From NCBI GenBank assembly GCA_028671895.1, contig CM053801.1, positions 11,879,375 to 11,943,374 on the forward strand: DNA of 64,000 bases, read 5' to 3'. Positions within the stretch are counted from its first letter, which is position 1. Every line of letters begins with the position of its first letter. The stretch comes from Oenanthe sinensis. Taxonomy: Eukaryota; Streptophyta; Magnoliopsida; Apiales; Apiaceae. Below, piece after piece: positions 55,826 to 64,000 of this stretch. Under the pieces are notes generated by a model. The model did not search any database. It worked only from the letters and a program-made list of their open reading frames with translations, and was not told the DNA's origin. The position numbers and the translations under genes are program-made.

Positions 55826-57705
55826 CTACAGAAGGTCATCATCCCCATCCTCATCCGTATCCGCGTCCTTCTTCTCCTCCTCCTCCTCTACATCTTTCTG
55901 GGCAGCCTCCTCGGCCTCGGGAGAATCAAAAATTTTCTCAAAATCATCTAGAGCCTCACCACCCGAAATATCACCAGAATTACCCTCGTGGATGGTGGAG
56001 GTCAAAGCCAAAGGCCGTCCCATGGGAGCAGGGAAGTCGGCCGGATCAAACAAGCCTGGATGTTTAGCCAAGATGGCGTTAAGACATTTACCCCAAGTCT
56101 GGGCCCCGGCAGTCTCAAAGACCAAGTCGTCATGCTTGTCTATGAAGGCATAGAACTCCTCCGACTCCATGTAGTTGCTGATCATGACCTCCCTTTCGGC
56201 CCTTAGCTCTCGCAACTCTGCGTGAGCTGCAATCAGCTCTTGATCCTTCTCGAGCAATTTCTTCTCGAGAACAGTCACTTTCTCATCTGCCTTGGCCTTG
56301 GCCTTCCTCTGAGCTTTTTCAGAATAACGTCAGCTTTTGGCCTGATGGGCCATGGTCTGAAAGTAAGTGTTGACCTGTTAAAAAGAAAAAAGAAAAAAGG
56401 GGATAAGAAAAAAAAAAGAGTGAGCAAAGACAGGTAAATGGGTTAGGCCTTACCATGGCTATGGCCTGGGAGCCAAGAGACTCTGCCTCCTTAATATCTG
56501 TCTTTAGAACAATTTTGGCCTTGTCGGCCGGGGGAATCGAGTTCTGGGACCAATCGACAGAATTCAAGACACTCCCCACAACGGTGTCTTGCTTCCTAAT
56601 ACCCCAGCTTGGCCTCCAAGCCGCCGTTGCTGGATCCTCATCCTCTTCGCGAGGCCTTTTTCCCTTGCCCTTACTCTGGGCCCCTTCACAATGTCGAAGG
56701 AAGCCAGGAACATTGGGCTCCTTTATTGGACCTTCCTGGGCTTCGCGGGCCTTGCGCATCTTATGGGTCTCTTGGTCACCCACGCCCAAATGAAAATTGA
56801 TACTTTCAGCAGCTGCAAAACAAACAAGGAAATAAAAATCGGGCTCAGAAAAATGAAAAAGAAAAAAAAGTCAAGTAGAAATGGTACCCTTGTCAGAAAC
56901 ACGAGAAAGGCCAACGGCCTTTAAAGAAAATTCTTCAAGAAGCTTCCGATAATGGGTTTGGCCTTTATCTTGACCCAGATCCGCCACAATCAGTTTTTCT
57001 TCTGAGGTCAACTGGATCAGGCCTGCATTGACGTCCTTAACCTTGCAAAACGAGGTCCTGAAGAGGGTGCCCCAATCACCGCCTTCCCACTCTAAAAACA
57101 AAAAGTCCCTCCGCCAATCTGGGTTGGTATCGGGTAAAGATTTTGTTGCTAAAAATTGGGCTAACTCCCTGCCTATGGTTTATATAAATCCAGCCCAATA
57201 TGTTTGATGGGCTATTTTTAAATTGAAAAATACTTCTAAAAACAGCGACAGATAGGGGGTAATTTTTCCTAAGGCAGAGAACCATAAAACAAAGAAGGGT
57301 TCGCTAGGAATTTGGGCTTAACTGACACGGGCTGACCCTGGCTTCTGCTAACAGCCTAATAATAAATTCGTGAAAGGGGAATCTAAGCCCACCTACCATG
57401 GCATCCCTAAAAATACACAACCTATTGGGCCGCCAATGGCAGGCCCGATCTCCAGGTTCAGCTAAAACAAACTTCTGGCCCGTGGGCAATTTGTACAACT
57501 TAGTAAACCTATCACAGTGGGCTTGGTTTGTAAAAATACTCTTATAATTAAAAGCATCTAGTTCGGCTAAGGTGGGAAATTCATCGCCCATAACTTCTAA
57601 CAATTCGGAAATTGAAGAAAAAGAAGGATTCACGGTAACAACGTTACCTCTTTTTGCCGCCCTAGCAAGCAAACGCTGTTGTGCAGCATCCTGGGAATCC
57701 GCCAT
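55826..57705 (-). pseudogene. Spliced antisense gene carried by the Tat element
   Basis: Opposite to pol, between pol and the 3' LTR. Exons on the minus strand are about 57705-56888, 56812-56454 and 56374-55826. The two introns (75 and 79 bases) have GT and AG ends and restore the frame. It starts MADSQDAAQQRLLARAAKRG. It has the KLPTG..FVL, CHWRPNRLCIFRD and FPFHEFIIRLL region seen in plant 'putative gypsy-type transposon' proteins, then the ECHK-like GDQETHKMRKAR stretch, a coiled coil (VLEKKLLEKDQELIAAHAEL) and a very acidic end. Damage: TAG at 57304-57306, one extra A near 57138, TGA at 56330-56332. The copy at 22720-24450 lacks the first two lesions, so the ancestor was open. Function unknown. 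Confidence 0.75.
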
Positions 57706-58044
57706 TGATATTCAAGGGATGAATGCTTGAAATAACAAAGAAGATGAAGATTGATCGGAAGAATCGCCGGAAATCGCCTTTGCCAAAAAGAACTCTAGAG
57801 AGAAATTTTTAGATAAGTTTACTAAGACAGTGAGAAGTGAAAGTGAAGTTCTTACTTCACTGATTTATAGCCGAAGAAAATGGTAAATCAACCGGTTGAA
57901 CTCCCTATAACCGGTAACAAAGCCCATATACTAATTGGGCCTGGCAGGCCTTTGGCCCAAAAGTCGAGGAGGACTAAAACGTATAAAAAATAATGATAAA
58001 ATGGGCTCAGGCCCATAAAATTGCCAAATTCTTGGGGCCAATTA

Positions 58045-58460
58045 AGGCATGATTTGACCAGGAACCCCTGTCGACCAGGATTCCAATTAAGGCATGAAAC
58101 GACCAGGAGTCTCATCCGATCAGGATACATTTTGCCACCAAAATCGACCAGGAATCTTGATCGATCAGGATTCAAATTAATCTCAAAACCGACTAGGATC
58201 CTGGTCGAAAATCGACCAGGAATCCTACTCGATCAAGATTCAAATGAATCCCAGAATCGACCAGGAATTCTGATCGACCAGGATTCAAATTGATCTAAAA
58301 ACCGACTAGGATCCTGGTCGAAAATCGACCAGGAATCCTACCCGATCAGGATTCAAAAGAACCCCAGACTCGACCAGGAATCCTGATCGACCAGGATTCA
58401 AATAAGTCCTAGAATCGAGCAGGATCCTGGCCGAATGTGTCTGGGATTCCTGGTCGAAAA
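58045..58460. repeat. TCGACCAGGA tandem array
   Basis: About 20 copies of CGACCAGGA or its complement, many arranged as near-palindromes (TCGACCAGGATCCTGGTCGA type). A higher-order unit of about 113 bases is visible: ACCGACTAGGATCCTGGTCG begins near 58188 and 58302. It lies upstream of the antisense gene start and before the polypurine tract. Confidence 0.85.
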
Positions 58461-58499
58461 TAATATTAAAAAAATGACCAGAAAATCATTAAAATGATT

Positions 58500-58650
58500 T
58501 CTAAGGCAAGTAAATTTGGGAAAATTCTCTAAAAATAGAGAAAAATTCCTAGAAATTAAGGAAAAATAGCTGTGGGTACTAGTAAATTTGGGAAAATTCT
58601 CTAAAATTAGAGAAAAATCCCTAAAAATTAATGAAAAATAATGATGAGCA
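58500..58650. repeat. GAAAATTCTCTAAAAATAGAG units
   Basis: Two clear units, about 75 bases apart, of GGGAAAATTCTCTAAAA.TAGAG. This is the counterpart of the array at 25375-25710. Confidence 0.65.
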
Positions 58651-58737
58651 TAAGGAAAGAATTGTAAAAATTCTTCATAGGAACTTGAGCCACAGGGTCA
58701 TGAATCTTAACTTCTACAAAGTATTGCACACTTTACA

Positions 58738-58753
58738 GAAGTTGGGGGGCAAA
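58738..58753 (+). other. Polypurine tract
   Basis: GAAGTTGGGGGGCAAA immediately before the 3' LTR, the start of plus-strand DNA synthesis. The truncated element has GAAGTTGGGGGCAAA at the same place. Confidence 0.85.
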
Positions 58754-59218
58754 TGATATGGGCAGAAAGTAAGCCCTAAAGACACAATTAATGTGACATT
58801 AATTGTACCTAATCTGGTCCAAAGGGGAGGCCCAATTATTAAGGCTTGAAACCCTAATTAATAAATAAATTCGTAATTAATTAATTAGCTAAGTATACAG
58901 CTAATTAATTATGTCCAACTACAAGGAAACCTATTCCTACATGGAAACTGCTTCTACAAAGGATCCAGAGTCCTTCTAGGAAATACCTTATCAATCAAGG
59001 TTCATAAACCTACTCTAATTCTTAGACTCTCTACGTCTATATAAAGGGCCTAACCCCTCATTATTAGAACTACGTTTGGCTTGATTCTCTAAACATAACA
59101 GAGATACGTAGGCATATTGTGAATGCAGAATTAAGCTACGAAACACAAGTGCAGCCATTAAAGCTCGTTAAGCTTCGACATACATCGCATTAACTACCCT
59201 AGTTTTTATTCCACAACA
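58754..59218 (+). repeat. 3' LTR
   Basis: 465 bp, the same length as the 5' LTR and differing by about eight substitutions without indels. Confidence 0.95.
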
Positions 59219-59223
59219 TTATA

Positions 59224-62200
59224 TTATTAGATTTTCAGTAATATAGTATTAATTCCAATTTATAAATAATTATATAATATATATAATTTAAACATTATAT
59301 TAATAAATAATAGATGTTACTATATTATTAATGAGATTTAAATTTTAAGTTAATATTAAAAAATAAAACGATACATAACAATTACCGTCATAATAATTTT
59401 TACATTCCACTGTTTCATAATAATATATGAAAGATTCTTTATTTAACCAAACATATTCCTCCATATTAATACTTAATGTGTGTTATGACAATACAACTTG
59501 TGTAATAACATAATTTTAGAAATATAACTAACTTTTAATTATAAAAATAGTTAACAGTAGTCCACAGTTATTAAAAATTAATTCAATATAATTTTCTCAT
59601 ATATAAACTGATTAAATTTAAAAACATATTAATATTTATTAATTTATATTATTTTAGTTTTAATTTGAATTATTTTATTTATCAAATAGCATGATTCATG
59701 TGATAACGTGTTTTTAATATAGTATTATATATAATATAGTAAAAAAATAGAAAGTGTATTTAATATCTTAGACTAAAGGTGAACTCTTAGCCGCAGAACT
59801 CCAATAATTATTTTTTTAAAAACCGAATTTCTTTAATTCGATCCAAACCACGAATTAATAAGGTTTCTGAGTTCTCAATATAATAATTATCAATGCAAGT
59901 GTATAATTGGTTTTCCGTATAAAGTTATGAGTTACCATAATATTATCTTATATAATATATTAAATATTTTTACAGAAAATATTTTGATAAGAAAAACTTT
60001 AATCATCCATCTCACTGTATGTCAAGTCCTAATATTATCTCTACTTTAATCTAATAATAATACATAATAATGTCAAATATATGATCTGTCTCTATATAAA
60101 TCTAATATAAAAATTATTTTAATGATTAAAATTAATTATAAAAAGGTTTCCTAAACGGGATAGAATTCTCTGATAAAAATTCGTAACTATATTTTTTGTC
60201 TAGATTACGGGAGGCTACAGTTGAATTTTGGATGTTGAACCACCTCAGAATTAAAGATAATTTTGTAAGTTTTGCGTGAGCTGTAAAATCGTCCAGTTCT
60301 TATTTCCAAAACACAGGATATGACCCAAACAATGTCTGTCATATAAGTATGACAATAATTACGAATTTCTTTTTAATTTAATTCCAAAATAGCTTTTTAA
60401 GTTCAAATTTATATATTACTAATATATCTAATAGAATTTGAGTTATAATCTAAAACGAATTAATAAAAATTATAATTGTTAGAAATTTTAATAATAATTA
60501 TAACTTATAAATAATTAGTATATCATATTGTATTGTATAATTATTAAGAATCGATCTTTGGCCTTTGGTAGTATTTGGATAAGATCTCTTTTAATGAGTG
60601 ACGAATCTATGAGGCAAAGGGTACACTTCAATTTTTTTTATCTTTTTCAGTATGTGTTAAACATTTTAACATTTAAATGTTAAAAATTTAGTGTTTGAAC
60701 CTTTATCTTTACTTTTGACCATATAAATATATATGAAATAAGAAATGACTTAAATTATTATATAATTACTATCATTATAGGGTCGGTTAACTTTTTTTAG
60801 TGGGGCACTTTATAAAATACACACATTTATATCATAAATTATTACTAAAAAACTGTTAATTTTTATTTCTGTGGGGGCATGTGCCCCGTAAGCCTCTACG
60901 TGGATCAACTATGGCTCTTATTCTTATTATATATAGGATATAATTAATATTTATATGACGAGTCACCAATATCTAAATATTTATACACAAGGGCGGACCC
61001 ATAACTTGAATTATGGGTGTCCGGGTACCCACTGAACTTCTGTTAAAATAAAATTATAATGTAATTTTTAACAAGAATTTATTAAAAAAATAATACAAGG
61101 AGCCCATTGAAATTATAAATTCATAAATAAAAGCCAACAAAATACTAAAAAAATTAAAAATTATAATATAAATAACTAAAAATATATTAATACATAAATT
61201 TTTATACAAATATTAAGTTAAATATATGTTTAAAAATCCATATTTTACAGAAAACTACATAATGGAAAATATTTTTTTACGTACATAATTTTATTAATTT
61301 TTATTTTTATTTAAATATTTATATAAGGAACTCCCTCAAATATATTCATGTTCCGCCAATGTTTATACATGTCCATTTTTTTAATTGAGAAACATCCACA
61401 TTAGTATATCGCGATTTACAGTGTGGAGGAGTCCTGTTCCAGAAGATAGGCCACCTAGTGGGCTAGTAGCTAGACAGCTAGCACTTGGCTCATTTTGTTT
61501 ATCACAAGTTCTTGGCCTGAAGTATACTCAAATTACCATATTTCCGAACGTATTATAAAAATTATATTTAGGTCCCATTTGGTATTACTGTTGCAGAGAG
61601 CTACAATAACTTTTTTGCTGAAAAACTGTCAGAAAGGTAAATTGCTGTGTGAAAAAATGATTTTAGTCTAAAAGTTCATGTTAACAAAAGCATGCCCCAT
61701 GCTTTTGAAAAAAAACCTTTTCAGCTTTTACCTATCAATTTCATCATCAAACATTTCCCAAAATATTATTTTTATATATTATAGCTCAAAATATGTATAA
61801 ATTAAAAAAATTATCAAACAGTCATATGATTTTCGTGACAACATTTTTTTCACTGACACTTTTTCTCACAGCACATCAGTTTTCAACACTCCCAAACGGA
61901 GCCTTAGTATTGGGCTTGATTCAAACTCCTATTAATTTTTATAAAAATTATTAATATTAATAAAATAAATAAATATATATGTATAAAATGATACATACTA
62001 CATTAATATAAATATTTTTATTTGACCATTCATTTGATGAATTTTTATATTAGATACGATATATATATACAATTGATTATTTTTAGTCATATATATATAT
62101 ATATATGTTTATAGAATATTTTTAATTCATAAAATATATTGTAATTCAAATTTTAAGTTGATTTCATGTGAATCAAATTTAGTTCAAATTTTTTCAAATT

Positions 62201-62333
62201 AAATTTTGTTCAAATGTTCCAAATAATTTGGGCCAAAATTTTTATTCATTTGTATGGCCATTCTCCATTATTCTATGTTGTCGAATATTTCAATACCTTT
62301 TTTAATTGGTCAATGTTCAAAACCCTATAGTCA
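59224..62333. other. Intergenic region
   Basis: AT-rich, no gene. 60780-60910 carries the GGGGGCATGTGCCCC end of a common plant repeat. 60990-61365 begins CAAGGGCGGACCCATAA and ends with an inverted GTTCCGCCAATG, a possible decayed element. 61571-61903 is a MITE. AT microsatellite near 62088-62106. Confidence 0.45.
61571..61903. mobile_element. MITE, Harbinger-like
   Basis: 333 bp between TTA duplications (61568-61570 and 61904-61906). Ends GGTCCCATTTGG and CCAAACGGAGCC are imperfect inverted repeats. A subterminal CTGTCAGAAAGGTAAATTGCTGTG region is partly mirrored near 61865. Confidence 0.75.
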
Positions 62334-62356
62334 ATGGTTCCTATCCATTATCTTCT

Positions 62357-62363
62357 TATAAAG
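62357..62363 (+). promoter_or_regulatory. TATA box of RING-H2 gene
   Basis: TATAAAG, 58 bases before the ATG at 62415. It implies a start near 62388 and a leader of under 30 bases, which rules out the upstream in-frame ATG at 62334. Confidence 0.65.
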
Positions 62364-62414
62364 AGAGCCAACCAGGCAGCAAACACAACCAAAATACTTT
62401 TTCTTATTGAAACA

Positions 62415-62903
62415 ATGGCTGCTATTTCTCATTTCTTCCGTAACCTGTACACTATCACTGTTGTCTTCGTAACCCTTATATTTCTTGAACTACTCATCCT
62501 TCGCCGTTCCATCTCCGGTGTCTTTTACTTCTTCGGCAACTCTCCGGTGACTCCTGCACAATACTTCAAGCTCATTGAGAGAAAGAACCCAGCTAGCCTC
62601 TACAAGCCTGGACTCAAAGACGAGAACAAAGAGTGTGCTGTTTGTTTGTCAATGTTTGAAGAAGGAGAAGAGATTAGGAAGGTTAAGCAATGTAACCATA
62701 CTTTTCACAAACACTGTCTTGACACGTGGCTACATCAGGACAGTCCCACGTGTCCGCTTTGCCGGATTAGTGTGTTGCCGGAGGAAATCGTGGCTAAGTA
62801 TCAACGGGAAAGAATTAATCAAGATTATTATGGAAGTGATGACGAGATGATGCTGTTGTTGTCTGCATTACATGGTAATTATTTCCGTAGATTAGATAAT
62901 TAG
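62415..62903 (+). CDS. RING-H2 finger E3 ubiquitin ligase, membrane-anchored
   Basis: Single exon, 162 aa. One hydrophobic segment at residues 11-30 (LYTITVVFVTLIFLELLILR) anchors it in a membrane. A RING-H2 domain follows, with C74, C77, C93, H95, H98, C101, C113 and C116, and the DTWL..D..TCPLCR signature that binds an E2 enzyme. The C-terminal ~45 residues are acidic then short. Size and layout fit the small ATL/RHA2-like plant ligases, many of which are single-exon and stress-inducible. The exact orthologue cannot be named from sequence alone. The start at 62415 is preferred because of the TATA box and AACAATGGCT context. Confidence 0.9.
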   Translation: MAAISHFFRNLYTITVVFVTLIFLELLILRRSISGVFYFFGNSPVTPAQYFKLIERKNPASLYKPGLKDENKECAVCLSMFEEGEEIRKVKQCNHTFHKHCLDTWLHQDSPTCPLCRISVLPEEIVAKYQRERINQDYYGSDDEMMLLLSALHGNYFRRLDN

Positions 62904-64000
62904 TTTGTGGTTTAGTAGGTTTGTAGCGTTAGTTTGGGCGACATGATACTTATGGTTGTGTTTTTCAATGTGTAAATGCAAAGAGTATGTGTAATCTAGT
63001 GATTAGTTAGTTGTTGCTTATCATAAAACTTTGTACAGCATACGCAATAATTAATTAAGTAGCAAAGTACCCATTTAAAAAAAAACTGGGTGCATGTATT
63101 GGTTTCTGTCATTTTCTGGATTAGACCAATTCTTTTATGAAAATAAAAAATTGTGGCAAATAAGTAGGAGGGAACTAAAATAAGATCAAGTACAATAATG
63201 TAAAAGAAGTCGAAATACAATATAAAACAGGTTATTTTACAAGTGATCAACAACTAATAAAGTTAAACAAGTACAAGTAGCGAGCAAGTACAATAACATA
63301 AAGTCCAAATACAACATAAAGAAAAGGAAAAAATAAGTCCAGGTTTTCTTTACAGGTAAAGTTAAACAAGTACAAGTGATTTTCAGTCTAATCACTTTTC
63401 TAAAGAAAATAAAAAGTTGGCTGATTGAGGTTGTAACTGTTTAATTATATTGTGTTGCATTAGTCGACAACAATATACATATGGCAAAAATCTATACCTT
63501 TAGAAGAAATTGATGTAGTATGAACTTTCGTAAAAAGACCAGATTAAAATATTCCTCAATTTCTGAAATGTTTATTATCTAGAATTTATGAATAAAATTA
63601 GTTAGTTCCTATGCAATCGAGAGACGATTTTTTTAAAATTATATTATTAAAAATCAATTGAAGTTTTTTCTTGGGAATTCAATCAGTATATTGTAGCTAA
63701 AATTTTAAAAATATATATATACATGAATATATTAGTTAAGAGTCCGTTTGGGAAAAAAGTAGATAGGACGAATTAGCGGATGTAAATAAATAAATAATAC
63801 AACCCAAGTCCTAAATTTATTAAACCGCCCAACCAAAGAATAACATTAAAGCTTATGTCAAGCCCAAAATCTATCGGTCCAGAGTCCAGACAGCCTCTAT
63901 AATGGTCCAGCGTATCTGGGACAACTGCAAGGGACCAATTCAAGTACAATTCTCCCACAGCCAAGAAAATATATATCAAGCTTAGTAGTAGTGTTGTTTC
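62904..64000. other. RING-H2 3' flank and intergenic region
   Basis: 3' UTR for perhaps the first 150-200 bases. AGTACAAGT..AGCAAGTACAATAACATAAAGTCCA-type words repeat between 63180 and 63380, and AAAGTTAAACAAGTACAAGT occurs at 63260 and 63358. AGAGTCCGTTTGGG at 63740 resembles the start of a MITE running off the window. No gene supported. Confidence 0.4.

Larger units (their letters stand above)
49264..59218 (+). mobile_element. Complete Ty3/gypsy retrotransposon, Tat lineage
   Basis: 9955 bp, flanked by TTATA (49259-49263 and 59219-59223). Two 465-bp LTRs (TG...CA) differ at about eight positions by eye (1.7%). Order: LTR, primer site, gag, zinc knuckle, protease, reverse transcriptase, RNase H, a second RNase H, integrase, an antisense gene, a tandem array, polypurine tract, LTR. 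The second, archaeal-like RNase H before integrase, the lack of a chromodomain and the extra gene before the 3' LTR place it in the Tat group (Retand/Ogre relatives). It is young, but disabled by stops in gag. Confidence 0.95.

Noticed and set aside
58045..58460. Array resembling CRISPR-like direct repeats
   Set aside because: Plant nuclear context inside a retrotransposon, irregular spacing, both orientations, no spacers; it is a degenerate tandem repeat.
62334..62414. 27-residue N-terminal extension of the RING-H2 protein
   Set aside because: The ATG at 62334 lies upstream of the TATA box, and the extension has no RING-family feature.

Overview
The window is nuclear DNA of a flowering plant. 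The signs are AT-rich intergenic sequence, GT-AG introns, dispersed MITEs, Ty1/copia and Ty3/gypsy (Tat-type) LTR retrotransposons, and a patch of organelle-derived DNA. Gene and repeat content fits a eudicot; the species cannot be fixed from the sequence. Three conserved host genes are clear, all on the + strand. (1) A nine-exon TSR3 (18S rRNA aminocarboxypropyltransferase), exons between 5184 and 14837. (2) An ACINUS-like SAP/RRM protein of the ASAP/exon-junction splicing machinery, four coding exons 16874-19820. (3) A single-exon membrane-anchored RING-H2 ubiquitin ligase, 62415-62903. A fourth locus, 27.4-41 kb, is a repeatedly duplicated block that encodes tiny (57-66 aa) proteins on the minus strand.

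Layout. 0-5 kb: AT-rich intergenic sequence with a MITE and an internally deleted copia element (2473-4062, minus, TSD TTTCT). 5.2-14.8 kb: TSR3, with a Stowaway MITE in intron 5 and a 3.3-kb rearranged Tat-type element (9776-13092, TSD TTTGT) in intron 6. 15.6-20 kb: ACINUS. 21.7-26.3 kb: the 5'-truncated 3' end of a Tat element (end of pol, decayed antisense gene, repeat arrays, one LTR). 27.4-41 kb: the small-protein block. Its units carry two minus-strand genes (types A and B) plus conserved flanks, in the order A-B-flank, A-(B lost)-flank, B-flank. They are broken by organelle DNA (30.6-31.5 kb, with an rbcL 3' end and a decayed plastid trnL-CAA), a hAT-like element and a CACTA element. 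41-49 kb: intergenic sequence with Harbinger-like and Stowaway MITEs and two apparent solo LTRs. 49.26-59.22 kb: a complete, young Tat-lineage Ty3/gypsy element with near-identical LTRs, TSD TTATA, one long gag-pol frame broken by two stop codons, a spliced antisense gene between pol and the 3' LTR, and a tandem array of a near-palindromic TCGACCAGGATCCTGGTCGA motif. 59.2-62.3 kb: intergenic. 62.4-64 kb: the RING-H2 gene and its 3' flank.

Functional links: TSR3 acts in ribosome maturation and ACINUS in mRNA processing. They sit head to tail about 2 kb apart, with no sign of shared regulation. Much of the rest is transposon-derived. The most unusual items are the spliced antisense gene carried by the Tat elements, the inverted-LTR composite inside TSR3, a non-canonical GA splice donor in TSR3, and the triplicated small-protein locus with conserved non-coding flanks.
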